The notes below the pieces were generated by a model, which was given only the letters and a program-made list of their open reading frames with translations, was not told where the DNA came from and did no database searches. Shown in pieces: positions 45,848 to 55,787 of a stretch of DNA of 64,000 nucleotides. Numbering within the stretch: the first letter of the stretch is position 1; every line of letters starts with the position of its first letter. The translations under genes were made by a program, and so were the position numbers. The stretch spans positions 2,108,001-2,172,000 of the forward strand of contig NZ_CP016477.1 of NCBI RefSeq assembly GCF_001693275.1, in the 5' to 3' direction. The DNA comes from Picosynechococcus sp. PCC 7117. GTDB taxonomy: Bacteria > Cyanobacteriota > Cyanobacteriia > Cyanobacteriales > MRBY01.

Positions 45848-48800
45848 TTACTCTGCTGCCTCTTCTACTAAATCCTCTTGATCTTCATTGGTGACTGACT
45901 CATAGGTAGGCCGATTAGGGGCGCGACGTTGATTGTCCATCATCAAATCTACTTCCACATCACGACTGGTACCATCATCGGCTGCTTCCACTTTATGAAC
46001 AGCAATGTCGAGACCCAGGGATTGTAATTCTCGCATTAGAACTTTGAAAGATTCGGGAGTACCTGGGCGAGGAATCGGCTTCCCTTTAACAATCGCATTT
46101 AAGGCTTCGTTACGTCCTTGCATATCATCGGATTTCACCGTGAGTAACTCTTGGAGAGTATAGGCGGCTCCATAAGCTTCGAGAGCCCAAACCTCCATTT
46201 CCCCGAAGCGCTGACCACCCTGCTGGGCTTTACCACCAAGGGGCTGCTGCGTCACCAGAGAGTACGGCCCCGTAGAACGTGCGTGGATCTTATCGTCAAC
46301 CAAGTGAACAAGCTTAAGCATGTACGCTTTACCGACAGTCACGGCTCGATCAAAGGATTCCCCAGTCCGACCATCGTAGACTTGGATTTTGCCAGGTTCA
46401 TCTTCATTAAAGACCCAGTCTTTGTTTGGCTTTTTCGCTGCTTCGCGAATTTTGCCATGTACGGTTTCCCGTGATGCTTCAGCTCCGTGCATTTCGTCGA
46501 AAGGCATCATCTTAAAGCGAGCATTGAGATGTTCGCCGGCCCAGCCTAGGAGACATTCAAAAACCTGGCCTACGTTCATCCGGGAGGGAACCCCTAGGGG
46601 ATTGAGCACAATGTCGACAGGGGAACCATCGGGTAAGTAAGGCATATCCTCAATCGGGAGAATCCGAGAAATAATCCCCTTATTCCCGTGGCGGCCTGCC
46701 ATTTTATCCCCAACTTGGATTTTTCGTTTTTGAGCCACGTAGACCCGAACCACCATATTGGCACCCGGGGGTAATTCATCGCCCTGCTCACGGGTAAAGA
46801 CGCGGACATCAACTACACGTCCCTTTTCACCGTTGGGAACGCGGAGGGAGTTATCCCGTACATCCCGTGCCTTCTCCCCGAAAATTGCCCGTAGGAGTTT
46901 CTCCTCTGGTGGCTGATCGGACTCCCCTTTCGGAGTGACTTTACCAACCAAAATGTCACCAGATTCTACCCAAGCACCAATGCGAATAATCCCTTGTTCA
47001 TCGAGGTGACGCAGGGCATCTTCCCCAACGTTGGGAATTTCACGGGTAATCTCTTCAGGCCCCAACTTTGTTTGACGGGCTTCAATTTCGAATTTTTCAA
47101 TGTGGATACTGGTATACACATCGTCATAGACAAGGCGCTCACTGATGAGGATTGCGTCTTCGTAGTTGTAGCCTTCCCAGGGCATATAGGCGATGGTCAC
47201 ATTTTGACCGAGGGCAATTTCACCACCTTCAGTTGCGGAGCCATCCGCGAGAACCTGACCAGCGACAACATCTTCACCAATGTCTACAAGGGGACGCTGA
47301 TTAAGACAAGTATCTTGGTTAGAACGCTGATATTTTTGCAGAGGATAAACAATTTCAGCGGCGTCCTCGGTGCCTTCACCGGTTGGTTGCACGCGGATTA
47401 CGGTAGCGTCAACGAAGGTAACAACACCATCACACCGGGACACAATAACCATCCCAGAGTCACGGGCTGCTTGTGCCTCCAGACCGGTGCCAACAAGGGG
47501 ACGTTCTGGTCTGAGGAGGGGAACAGCCTGCCGTTGCATGTTAGAACCCATCAGGGCACGGTTTGCGTCATCGTGCTCTAGGAAGGGAATCAGTGAGGTT
47601 GCAACAGAGACGATTTGTAGGGGCGAAACTGCCACATAGTCCACTTGTTCGGGAGTGGTGGTCGAGAATTCGCGACGATAACGCACGGGAACTGTTTCAC
47701 CGAGAATGTTACCGTCTTCATCCCGTGGTACATCGCCGGGGGCAACCCGCAGATCGTCTTCTTCGCCTGCTGTGAGGTAAACAGAGCCTTGGTCAAAGAG
47801 GATTTTGCCGTTTTCGACTTTGTAATAGGGCGTTTCGATAAAGCCATATTCATTAACGCGGGCATAGGTTGCTAGGGAACCGATGAGACCAGCGTTGGGA
47901 CCTTCTGGGGTTTCTACAGGGCAAATCCGACCATACTGGGTGGGGTGAATATCTCGCACAGCAAAGCCGGCCCGTTCACGGGTTAAACCACCAGGGCCGA
48001 GGGCGGATAGACGCCGTTTGTGGGTCAACTCAGCGAGTGGATTGGTTTGATCCATAAACTGAGAAAGCTGGGAGGAGCCGAAAAATTCCTTAATCGCCGC
48101 AACAAGGGGTTTTGGGTTAACCAAGGAGGCTGGTGTTAGGGTGTCGGCTTCACTGACAGTCATGCGTTCACGAATGATGCGTTCAAGACGGTTTAGACCA
48201 ACACGTACTTGGTTTTGTAGGAGTTCCCCCACGGACCGGACACGACGGTTGCCCAGGTGATCGATGTCGTCAATGTTTCCGGTATCGAATTCTAGGTTAA
48301 TAAGATAATCAATCGCCGAGAGGATATCGGTGGGGGTAAGTACCCGTACGGTATCGGGGATGTTGAGCCGTAACTTTTTATTGATTTTGTAACGACCGAC
48401 TTTACCCAAGTCGTAGCGCTTGTTGTCGAAGAAACGGGATTCTAATAGCTGCTGACCACCGCTGACCGTGGGAGGCTCACCGGGGCGGAGCTTGCGATAG
48501 AGTTCGAGGAGTGCTTCTTCTTCGCTGGGATTGCCTTCTTTTTCGAGGGTTTTTTGATAGAAGTCAGCATGGCGCAAGGCGTCAAGGATTTCGCTGTCGG
48601 ATAGACCCATGGCCTTGAGGAGTACCTGGGCTGAAAGCTTACGGGTTTTATCAATCCGCACCCAGACAATGTTGTTTTTGTCTGTCTCAAATTTCAACCA
48701 TGCCCCACGGTTAGGAATGAGGGATGCGGAGTAGGTGCGACGACCATGTTTATCGACTTCGGATTTGTAATAAACCCCAGGCGATCGCACAATTTGGTTG

Positions 48801-49159
48801 ACGATTACCCGTTCTGCACCATTGATGATGAAGGTACCACGGTCTGTCATCAGAGGCAGATCCCCAATGAAGACTTCCTGTTCTTTGATTTCGCCAGTTT
48901 CTTTGTTGATGAGGCGGGTGGGCACATACATCTGGACACCATAGGTGCTATCCCGACTCTTGGCCTCACTCATGCTGTACTTGGGTTCTTTGAGACGGTA
49001 TTTTTCCCCAATGAAGTGCAGCTCTAATTTGCCGGTATAGTCGGTGATGGGCGAGAAACTGTTGAGCTCCTCAATTAACCCTTTTTCAAGGAACCAACGA
49101 AAGCTTGACCGTTGAATATCAATTAGATCAGGAAGCAGGCTTTGGGTGATATGAGTCAT
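45848..49159 (-). CDS. rpoB: RNA polymerase beta subunit (RpoB)
   Basis: The 1103-residue catalytic beta subunit. Landmarks in order are [13 protein letters not shown] near the N-terminus, [22 protein letters not shown], the rifampicin region ([20 protein letters not shown], then [11 protein letters not shown]), [34 protein letters not shown], the [14 protein letters not shown] lysine-histidine motif, and the C-terminal [20 protein letters not shown]. The open frame runs to 49282, but [12 protein letters not shown] at 49159 matches the family start. It heads the rpoB-rpoC1-rpoC2 operon; the promoter should lie in the 208 bases between it and tatD. Confidence 0.97.
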   Translation of the reverse strand: MTHITQSLLPDLIDIQRSSFRWFLEKGLIEELNSFSPITDYTGKLELHFIGEKYRLKEPKYSMSEAKSRDSTYGVQMYVPTRLINKETGEIKEQEVFIGDLPLMTDRGTFIINGAERVIVNQIVRSPGVYYKSEVDKHGRRTYSASLIPNRGAWLKFETDKNNIVWVRIDKTRKLSAQVLLKAMGLSDSEILDALRHADFYQKTLEKEGNPSEEEALLELYRKLRPGEPPTVSGGQQLLESRFFDNKRYDLGKVGRYKINKKLRLNIPDTVRVLTPTDILSAIDYLINLEFDTGNIDDIDHLGNRRVRSVGELLQNQVRVGLNRLERIIRERMTVSEADTLTPASLVNPKPLVAAIKEFFGSSQLSQFMDQTNPLAELTHKRRLSALGPGGLTRERAGFAVRDIHPTQYGRICPVETPEGPNAGLIGSLATYARVNEYGFIETPYYKVENGKILFDQGSVYLTAGEEDDLRVAPGDVPRDEDGNILGETVPVRYRREFSTTTPEQVDYVAVSPLQIVSVATSLIPFLEHDDANRALMGSNMQRQAVPLLRPERPLVGTGLEAQAARDSGMVIVSRCDGVVTFVDATVIRVQPTGEGTEDAAEIVYPLQKYQRSNQDTCLNQRPLVDIGEDVVAGQVLADGSATEGGEIALGQNVTIAYMPWEGYNYEDAILISERLVYDDVYTSIHIEKFEIEARQTKLGPEEITREIPNVGEDALRHLDEQGIIRIGAWVESGDILVGKVTPKGESDQPPEEKLLRAIFGEKARDVRDNSLRVPNGEKGRVVDVRVFTREQGDELPPGANMVVRVYVAQKRKIQVGDKMAGRHGNKGIISRILPIEDMPYLPDGSPVDIVLNPLGVPSRMNVGQVFECLLGWAGEHLNARFKMMPFDEMHGAEASRETVHGKIREAAKKPNKDWVFNEDEPGKIQVYDGRTGESFDRAVTVGKAYMLKLVHLVDDKIHARSTGPYSLVTQQPLGGKAQQGGQRFGEMEVWALEAYGAAYTLQELLTVKSDDMQGRNEALNAIVKGKPIPRPGTPESFKVLMRELQSLGLDIAVHKVEAADDGTSRDVEVDLMMDNQRRAPNRPTYESVTNEDQEDLVEEAAE

Positions 49160-49288
49160 AGGTATTATCTTGGGTCGGGATAACTGGGAGGCAATGGTGC
49201 AGCAGATGGCAGGCGATCGCCTTGGGTTAGGTAGAGAGTTTGTGTAGAAGTCAAAAGGCCCTTCAATGATAGTCCGGGACAAAGGCTC

Positions 49289-49399
49289 CTACAGCAGAAT
49301 GCGACCTTCTCTGATCCCTAGGTTGACCCCTAAGGTGACGAGAATGCCGACAAAATAAAAAAGATATTTAGAAATGCAGCCGAAACAGCTGGCGGGCAT
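49289..49399 (-). CDS. Possible 36-residue single-span membrane peptide
   Basis: A short frame overlaps the end of tatD by 32 bases and runs into the tatD-rpoB spacer. It has one clear hydrophobic stretch ([19 protein letters not shown]) followed by a charged end REGRILL. Much of the hydrophobic part lies outside tatD, so it is not merely a shadow frame. No ribosome-binding site was identified and no family is recognised. Treat as a candidate only. Confidence 0.2.
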   Translation of the reverse strand: MPASCFGCISKYLFYFVGILVTLGVNLGIREGRILL

Positions 49400-50147
49400 T
49401 AGCTGTCGTTTGTTGGGCAAGGGTTTCCAAAGAAGTTTCCCGTAATTGGGCAAGGTATTCTGCCACATGGCGGACAAAGGCTGGTTCATTTCGCTTTCCC
49501 CGTTTGGGTACAGGGGCAAGAAAAGGACAATCTGTTTCGATCAAAAGGCGATCATCGGGCACTAGACGAGCGGAATCCCTGACCTGTTCAGCATTTTTAA
49601 AAGTCACCACACCACTAAAGCTAACGAAAAAACCAAGGTCAAGAAACCATTGAGTTTCTTCGGGGGTGCCACTCCAACAATGCATTACACCGCGCACGGG
49701 TTGATCATTCGCCTGAAACTCTTTGAGGATTGCTAACAATTCTGCCGCTGCATCACGACAGTGAATGATCACCGGCAAATCGAGTTCCGCCGCCAGCTCA
49801 AGTTGCGCCCTGAGTACTTTTTCCTGGTGACGGTGATTTTCCGCCTTAAAAAAGTCTAGGCCCATTTCCCCAAGGGCAACGATCCGCGAATCACTCTGGG
49901 CCAAGGCCTTGATTTCTGCAGCCATGGTCTCTGTCCACTTATCTGCATCGAGGGGATGCAGGCCGACAGAAAATTTTAGCTCCGGAAACCGATCAACCAG
50001 GGCTTGAATTTCAGTGAACTCTTGGGGTTCGACGCAGGAATGAACCAAGTGGGCAACACCAGCGGCACGCCAACGACTGGCGATCGCCTCGATATCTTCT
50101 TGGAAAACATCGAAGTTGATGTGCACATGGGTGTCAACAAGTTGCAT
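49368..50147 (-). CDS. TatD-family metal-dependent hydrolase / DNase
   Basis: A 259-residue TIM-barrel hydrolase. The metal ligands of the family are visible: DTHVHINFD (two His), GEMGLDFFK (Glu), PVIIHCRDA (His), MHCWSG (His) and [12 protein letters not shown] (Asp). Characterised members are 3'-5' DNA exonucleases or deoxyribonucleases in repair, but substrate assignment within the family is loose. It sits between rpsT, 75 bases upstream, and the rpoB operon, all on the minus strand, a linkage I recall as conserved in cyanobacteria. Confidence 0.9.
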   Translation of the reverse strand: MQLVDTHVHINFDVFQEDIEAIASRWRAAGVAHLVHSCVEPQEFTEIQALVDRFPELKFSVGLHPLDADKWTETMAAEIKALAQSDSRIVALGEMGLDFFKAENHRHQEKVLRAQLELAAELDLPVIIHCRDAAAELLAILKEFQANDQPVRGVMHCWSGTPEETQWFLDLGFFVSFSGVVTFKNAEQVRDSARLVPDDRLLIETDCPFLAPVPKRGKRNEPAFVRHVAEYLAQLRETSLETLAQQTTANARQLFRLHF

Positions 50148-50222
50148 GGTAAAAGTGACAGCGGCTCCTTCAAATGATTAGCAAATAGGGAAAACCCCAG
50201 AGAACGCGACCGCTCTCTCGTC

Positions 50223-50522
50223 CTAGGCGGCCACTTGTCCAGTTGCTTGTTTAAATTCCTTTGCGAGCCGTGCCTTTTTCCGGGCAGCCGTATTGTGATG
50301 GTAAACTCCCCGTTTTACAGCCTTATCAATTTTGCTGTAGGTTGCAGAGAGATATTTTTGTGCTTCTGCCTGGGCATCTGCAGAGGGAGCCGCTGCATAT
50401 TGTTCAATCGCTTGGAGGCACTTTTTGGTGAGGGTCTTGACCGCAGACTTATAGGATTTGTTGCGGAGACGATTACGTTCAGCAGTTTGGATACGCTTAA
50501 TCGCAGATTTAATATTAGCCAC
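50223..50522 (-). CDS. rpsT: 30S ribosomal protein S20
   Basis: A 99-residue, strongly basic, all-helical primary binder of 16S rRNA. It begins [26 protein letters not shown] and ends [21 protein letters not shown], as in S20 of cyanobacteria. The start codon is GTG at 50522, giving the family N-terminus; no ATG is available in frame. It is the first gene of the minus-strand block and is divergent from hisD across 239 bases. Confidence 0.95.
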   Translation of the reverse strand: MANIKSAIKRIQTAERNRLRNKSYKSAVKTLTKKCLQAIEQYAAAPSADAQAEAQKYLSATYSKIDKAVKRGVYHHNTAARKKARLAKEFKQATGQVAA

Positions 50523-50642
50523 AGTGGTCTAGGTTAATTTAGGTGGACAGATAAATATAGATGATCAAAAATCTCATTGTAGCAAAAGTTGCCCCACTGA
50601 GATCAATCACCGCAGAATTTAGGTTAGGAGTTGGAAGTCTCT

Positions 50643-50660
50643 AATTTCAGAGGTGAAATT
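50643..50660. promoter_or_regulatory. Hairpin in the rpsT/hisD divergent spacer
   Basis: AATTTCA and TGAAATT form a perfect 7-bp stem with a GAGG loop, about 100 bases before hisD. No T-tract follows on either side, so it is not a standard terminator. It could lie in a leader RNA or be an operator. Confidence 0.3.
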
Positions 50661-50761
50661 CTACCACGAAAACTGAGGATAAGCGCGGAATGGCTGCCAT
50701 TGGTTAGGAAAATTCAGTAGAATGAGACAAGATTTTAAGCAATGAGTGATTGATATTTTCT

Positions 50762-52075
50762 ATGCTGCGCATTCTCTATCAGCAGACTGATGCCCCTTCT
50801 GAGTTACAACGTATTGCGAACCGCACCTCCCATGATGTAGCTCTAACCCAAGAGGCGGCGGTGAAAGAGATTGTCACAGCGGTGAAAAATAATGGCGATC
50901 GCGCGTTGGTTGATTTCACGGCAAAATTTGATCGCCAAACCCTCACCCCCGAAAAATTAAGGGTTTCTGCCGCCGAGCTAGATGCGGCCTACCAACAAAT
51001 TGATCGTCCCCTGCTAGAGGCGATCCAACTAGCCAGTCGCCAAATCGAAGCCTTTCACCGCCAACGGGTACCCAAATCTTGGGTGCAGTTTGGCCAAAAT
51101 GATGTGGTTTTAGGTAAACGTTATACGGCTGTGGATCGAGCGGGTCTATATGTGCCAGGGGGCCGCGCGGCCTATCCGAGCACGGTGCTGATGAATGCGA
51201 TTCCAGCAAAGGTGGCTGGTGTGCCAAAAATTGTGATGGTGACGCCCCCAGGGCCAGATCTCAAAATCAATCCGGCGGTTTTGGTTGCGGCCCAGGAAGC
51301 AGGCATTGAGGAAATTTATCGCGTTGGGGGAGCCCAGGCGATCGCCGCCCTCGCCTACGGTACCGAAACAATTCCGGCAGTGGATGTGATTACTGGGCCG
51401 GGGAATATTTTCGTCACCCTTGCTAAAAAAATGGTCTACGGTCGCGTGGGGATCGATTCCTTGGCAGGGCCTTCGGAAGTGCTGGTGATTGCAGATAATA
51501 GTGCGAACCCGACCCATGTGGCGGCAGATTTGCTCGCCCAGGCAGAACACGACCCCCTAGCAGCGGCGATCCTCCTTACCCCTGACCAAGAATTCGCCGA
51601 ACAGGTACAAGCAGCGGTAGCCCAACAGTTAGAAAATCACCCCCGTCAAGAGTTAACCGAAAAGGCGATCGCCCACTATGGCCTCGTGGTGGTGGTAGAT
51701 TCCCTGGAGAAAGCAGCGGAACTCTCTAACCTTTTTGCCCCAGAACACCTCGAACTGGAAGTGGCAGAACCCTGGGAACTATTACCCTTAATTCGCCATG
51801 CTGGCGCGATTTTCCTGGGCCACTCAACCCCGGAAGCGGTGGGAGATTATCTCGCCGGGCCAAACCATACTCTACCGACGGCTGGGGCAGCCCGTTATGC
51901 CTCGGCTCTGGGGGTAGAAACTTTTATGAAGCACTCCAGTATTATTCAATATTCTGCCAAGGCACTCCAAAACGTTGCCAGCGCCGTACAAACCCTGGCC
52001 GAAGCCGAAGGTCTGCCCTCCCATGGGGATTCCGTGCGGTTGCGGACCCAGAAAGGTCAATCTCTAGATCCCTAA
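50762..52075 (+). CDS. hisD: Histidinol dehydrogenase
   Basis: HisD catalyses the last two oxidations to histidine using NAD and zinc. The 437-residue protein has AGLYVPGGRAAYPSTVLMNAIPAKVAG, YRVGGAQAIAALAYGTETIP, the signature block around VDVITGPGNIFVTLAKKMVYG, DSLAGPSEVLVIAD, LLAQAEHDPLAAAIL (zinc-site His), FAPEHLEL and the C-terminal GPNHTLPTAGAARY (active-site His). ATG 50762 gives the common family start MLRILYQQ; TTG 50750 is an alternative. Other his genes are not adjacent. Its 3' end overlaps the convergent hypothetical gene by 12 bases. Confidence 0.95.
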   Translation: MLRILYQQTDAPSELQRIANRTSHDVALTQEAAVKEIVTAVKNNGDRALVDFTAKFDRQTLTPEKLRVSAAELDAAYQQIDRPLLEAIQLASRQIEAFHRQRVPKSWVQFGQNDVVLGKRYTAVDRAGLYVPGGRAAYPSTVLMNAIPAKVAGVPKIVMVTPPGPDLKINPAVLVAAQEAGIEEIYRVGGAQAIAALAYGTETIPAVDVITGPGNIFVTLAKKMVYGRVGIDSLAGPSEVLVIADNSANPTHVAADLLAQAEHDPLAAAILLTPDQEFAEQVQAAVAQQLENHPRQELTEKAIAHYGLVVVVDSLEKAAELSNLFAPEHLELEVAEPWELLPLIRHAGAIFLGHSTPEAVGDYLAGPNHTLPTAGAARYASALGVETFMKHSSIIQYSAKALQNVASAVQTLAEAEGLPSHGDSVRLRTQKGQSLDP

Positions 52076-52489
52076 CCCCAGAAATTTGCGGAGATACAGG
52101 CCCCATTGGGCGGCTAATTCAATTTGGGTAAAGGGAATTTCGAGGGTTCCTTGATCCTGGGTTTCGAGTAATAAAAAGGCTTTTCCCTGGCGAGGTAATT
52201 TTTCTGGATCGTCTAAGCGATCAATCACTTGTTGATCAACACGTAGGGCAATTTTTTGGATCGAGGCGATCGCCACCGTTTGCAGATCCACCATGCCTCG
52301 CCGGGTCGCTTTACCGTAGGTAATCTGACCATTGCGGTAACCCAGAATCGAATACAGATCATATTTCGCTTGATCAAAACCTTCTGCCCACCGTTGATAG
52401 GCCTCAATTTTTTGGTATTCGGCCCAACCAGCCCAGGCTAGCCCGATAAATAGCGCCAATAGCGGCAGCCACAATAATCCCCTTTCCAT
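52064..52489 (-). CDS. Conserved hypothetical membrane-anchored protein
   Basis: A 141-residue protein with a single N-terminal membrane segment (LLWLPLLALFIGLAWAGWAEY, about 4-25) and a soluble remainder predicted to be mixed alpha/beta (YDLYSILGYRNGQITYGKATRR, DLQTVAIASIQKIALRV). No catalytic motif is evident and I do not recognise a named family. It follows the SRPBCC-like gene by 24 bases in the same direction and overlaps the 3' end of hisD by 12 bases. Confidence 0.6.
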   Translation of the reverse strand: MERGLLWLPLLALFIGLAWAGWAEYQKIEAYQRWAEGFDQAKYDLYSILGYRNGQITYGKATRRGMVDLQTVAIASIQKIALRVDQQVIDRLDDPEKLPRQGKAFLLLETQDQGTLEIPFTQIELAAQWGLYLRKFLGLGI

Positions 52490-52513
52490 AAATGATTCAC
52501 ACAGAAATTTTGT

Positions 52514-52903
52514 TTACGATTTTGCTGCTTTGGTTTCGATGAAACGACGTAAACTGAGCAGCGTTACTGTCTGACCCAAATTTAACGGTAACAGAGAAAC
52601 GCCTTCTAAATGGGACTGGAGCCAGCCATCATCCCAAGACCACCCATGAAAACCGTCAATCCCCTGGCGCAATAGGAAGCGAATCCCGTGGTCATGGAGC
52701 GTCTCAACGGTGTGGTGAATCGGCACAACCCCAATCTGGGTCGTAAAGGTCGTCCCCGTTGTCAATTGGGCGGGCAGCTCCGGCCAGCGCTGCAACCAGA
52801 GCCATTGTTTAAGTTGTTGGGGTTGGGTTAGGCTCTCGCGGATGGTCTGGCTAGAAGCGTTGATTTCGAGGCGAATGTTACTCTGCTGAAACTGTCCAAA
52901 CAT
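52514..52903 (-). CDS. SRPBCC-like conserved hypothetical protein
   Basis: About 129 residues, soluble. The opening strand (IRLEINASSQTIRESLTQPQ) followed by a Trp-rich helix (LKQWLWLQRWPELPAQL) and later strands (GTTFTTQIGVVPIHHTVETL, GIRFLLRQGIDGFHGWSW) fits the START/SRPBCC ligand-binding fold found in many cyanobacterial hypotheticals. The ligand is unknown. ATG 52903 begins the domain; an upstream in-frame ATG at 52984 would add 27 residues of non-family character. It is probably co-transcribed with the membrane-anchored gene downstream. Confidence 0.6.
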   Translation of the reverse strand: MFGQFQQSNIRLEINASSQTIRESLTQPQQLKQWLWLQRWPELPAQLTTGTTFTTQIGVVPIHHTVETLHDHGIRFLLRQGIDGFHGWSWDDGWLQSHLEGVSLLPLNLGQTVTLLSLRRFIETKAAKS

Positions 52904-53056
52904 GCAAAAATTCTGGGCCTTCTCAAGGGAATGCCTATGATTATAACGAGGGATGCTCTGGCCATTGGAAACAAACGACCCCAAGCGCGCGTCTTTAAAG
53001 ACTGACCTATGTAAATCAGTTTTTCAGTTTAATTATTCAGTAAAGGGATATTTGCC

Positions 53057-53809
53057 ATGTCTACTACTTCAATCTCTCCTGGGAAAACCGGCACCATTAC
53101 TTGTTTGAGTGCCTTGCTCTTGAGTACGGCGATCGCCCCCTTTGCTGCACTAAATCCAGCCCAGGCCCAGCTTTTTCCACGCCAGTCGAACCGCAACACG
53201 ACCATTCAACGCCAGGGCCAATATTACGGCCAAACGATCACCATTGCGCGGGGGACGAGTATTCCGGTGATGTACCCTGACGCCGAGCGCATTCTCGTGT
53301 CTTCTGAAGAAACCCTTGATTTGACCGTGGAAGTAGCCGCCAACCTGCGGGATCGCAATGGCCAGATTTTAATTCCCTATGGCACAGAAATTGAAGGACA
53401 AATTCGACCCGTGCGGGGCGGTTCCCAATTTATTGCTGAACGCTTAATTTTTGATAATAACGACACCCAGCGTATCTATGCTGAATCCCGGGTCAATGAC
53501 CGAGTTGAAAATATTAACCAAGGTGCCGATGGCGGTGATCTCCTAGAAGGGGCAGCGATCGGGGCTGGGGCGGCAGCGATTATTGCTTTACTCACAGGCG
53601 ATCGCAGCATTGATTTCGGCGAAATTCTCCTGGGTGGCGGCCTCGGTGCCCTCGGGGGGTGGTTGCTTGGCGGTAATAGCAGCGGTGAAGTAATCGCCTT
53701 TGATGCTGACCGTGACCTGGATTTAATCCTCAGCAGTGCCCTAAGCATCGAGCCTTACAACTATCGCACCCCCCAAACCGTGCGCAATGACGATTTTTAC
53801 TGGGAGTAA
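53057..53809 (+). CDS. Secreted protein with glycine-zipper segment, function unknown
   Basis: A 250-residue exported protein. The signal peptide includes a hydrophobic core (TCLSALLLSTAIAPFAALNPAQAQ), with probable cleavage after AQA near residue 37. The middle part (about 60-160) is beta-rich and contains ITIARGTSIPVMYPDAERI and ILIPYGTEIEGQIRPVRGG, reminiscent of the VirB10/TrbI-like beta fold. From about 170 to 215 is a Gly/Ala/Leu segment (AAIGAGAAAIIALL, EILLGGGLGALGGWLLGG) of glycine-zipper type that could insert in a membrane. I do not recognise a function. AAAGGGATATTTGCC precedes the ATG. Confidence 0.65.
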   Translation: MSTTSISPGKTGTITCLSALLLSTAIAPFAALNPAQAQLFPRQSNRNTTIQRQGQYYGQTITIARGTSIPVMYPDAERILVSSEETLDLTVEVAANLRDRNGQILIPYGTEIEGQIRPVRGGSQFIAERLIFDNNDTQRIYAESRVNDRVENINQGADGGDLLEGAAIGAGAAAIIALLTGDRSIDFGEILLGGGLGALGGWLLGGNSSGEVIAFDADRDLDLILSSALSIEPYNYRTPQTVRNDDFYWE

Positions 53810-53823
53810 CTTACTGGGAATAA

Positions 53824-54450
<627 letters not shown>

Positions 54451-54459
54451 CGAACGCTT

Positions 54460-55083
54460 TTAGTGCTCGAAAACATTGTCATAAAAAGCAAGATCTAAAC
54501 TAATAAAGGTGGGGAGACAACGGAGACATTCTTCCATCAGGGGCCAACGGTTTTCGCGCTGGAGCATGGCCATCAACTTGTGCATCATCGGAATGAGATA
54601 GCGCACATCGTTTGAGGCGTATTTGAGCTGTTCCACGCTGAGGGCCGCCACATTTCCCCAGTCAGAGCTTTGGGCTGATTTGTCTAGTTCGACGCCCATT
54701 AATTCTTTGACCAATGCTTTGAGACCGTGGCTAGAAGTGTAGGTGCGGCCCAATTTGCTGGCAATCTTAGTGCAAAAAAAAGGCCGAGTTTCGATGCCAA
54801 AGACATGGCGTAGTTGGGCAAGATCAAATCGTGCAAAATGAAAAACTTTTGTGATTTCAGGGGCTTCCATTAGGGCTTTTAAGTTGGGAGCGGCGGTCTG
54901 ACCCTGGGCAATGCGAATCGCACTGACATAGCCAGCATCATCACAGAGTTGCACCAGACAAAGGCGATCGCGGTGGGGATTGAGGCCCATGGTTTCGGTA
55001 TCAACGGCGATCGCCCCAGATTTGAGGTAGCGTTCTAAAATTTCGGGGCTGAGGTCTTGGTCAAAAAGTGCAAATTGATCCAT
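54460..55083 (-). CDS. RNase D-like 3'-5' exonuclease domain protein
   Basis: A 207-residue single-domain DEDDy exonuclease. Exo I is AVDTETMGL with Asp28 and Glu30, Exo II lies in HFARFDLAQL, and Exo III is YASNDVRYLIPM with the Tyr and Asp of the DEDDy type. The HRDC domains of full RNase D are absent, so it is a short form common in cyanobacteria. It probably trims RNA 3' ends, but DNA is possible. The gene converges with the bilin lyase gene (9-base gap). Confidence 0.85.
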   Translation of the reverse strand: MDQFALFDQDLSPEILERYLKSGAIAVDTETMGLNPHRDRLCLVQLCDDAGYVSAIRIAQGQTAAPNLKALMEAPEITKVFHFARFDLAQLRHVFGIETRPFFCTKIASKLGRTYTSSHGLKALVKELMGVELDKSAQSSDWGNVAALSVEQLKYASNDVRYLIPMMHKLMAMLQRENRWPLMEECLRCLPTFISLDLAFYDNVFEH

Positions 55084-55138
55084 GGTTTCGGTCTAAGTTT
55101 AAAATAAAAAAATGACGCAGTCGTTCTAGGGTCGCCCG

Positions 55139-55720
55139 CTAAAAGGAGGAACCTGGTTGGGCGAGGAAGGCCAATTCGGCCTCGGTGCTGGTGCGGCCCA
55201 AAATTTGATTGCGGTGGGGGAAACGCCCAAATCGCTGAATAACGTCAAAGTGGCGCTGGGCATATTCTAAAAAATCGCTGCCCATTTCAGTATTTTTTCC
55301 CAGTTGACAAAACAAGGCGAGAGATTGGCATTGATCATCAAGATTTTCGCTGTGCTCAAAAGGAAGGTAGAGAAATACCCGTTGAATTGGCAAAAGATCT
55401 TGATCAAATTTCTGGGCGATCGCCTGTTTCGCTAGGGTTAATGCTTGGGGATCTGTGGCGAAGGCTTGGGGATCACCACGAAAGAGATTGCGGGGCACTT
55501 GATCAAAAAGCAAAATTAAAGCCAAGCAAGATTCGGGGGCATCACGCCAGGTACTAAATTCTGCGGCGATCGCCCGTTGGTATAAGGGCCCTAGGGTTTC
55601 AGCAACGGCATTGTCAAATGCTTGGTTTTTGCGGAACCATTCTTTGCGGGGTTGACCATAATCCGGCGCATCAGGTCGGCCAAACCAAAAATTTAAGACC
55701 GTTTGCCAGGGTTCCGCCAT
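55139..55720 (-). CDS. DUF924 family protein
   Basis: A 193-residue soluble helical protein of the DUF924 family. The typical features are VLNFWFGRPD at the N-terminus, KEWFRKNQAFD, LALILLFDQVPRNLFRG with the conserved DQ-PRN, and FLYLPFEHSEN followed by FGRFPHRNQILGR. The repeats of short helices resemble TPR folds. The function is unknown, although the family is widespread. It is separated by 55 bases from the RNase D-like gene downstream and is divergent from the serine hydrolase gene. Confidence 0.88.
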   Translation of the reverse strand: MAEPWQTVLNFWFGRPDAPDYGQPRKEWFRKNQAFDNAVAETLGPLYQRAIAAEFSTWRDAPESCLALILLFDQVPRNLFRGDPQAFATDPQALTLAKQAIAQKFDQDLLPIQRVFLYLPFEHSENLDDQCQSLALFCQLGKNTEMGSDFLEYAQRHFDVIQRFGRFPHRNQILGRTSTEAELAFLAQPGSSF

Positions 55721-55787
55721 CGATAACCGTGCCTCCCACTGAAAATATGCCAGAATCTTACCATTAATGTAAGCAAGGAGAGAGGGT

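Noticed and set aside
49160-49282. N-terminal extension of RpoB from 49282
   Set aside because: The RpoB family begins at [12 protein letters not shown]; the extension crosses a HIP1 site and has no homologous character.
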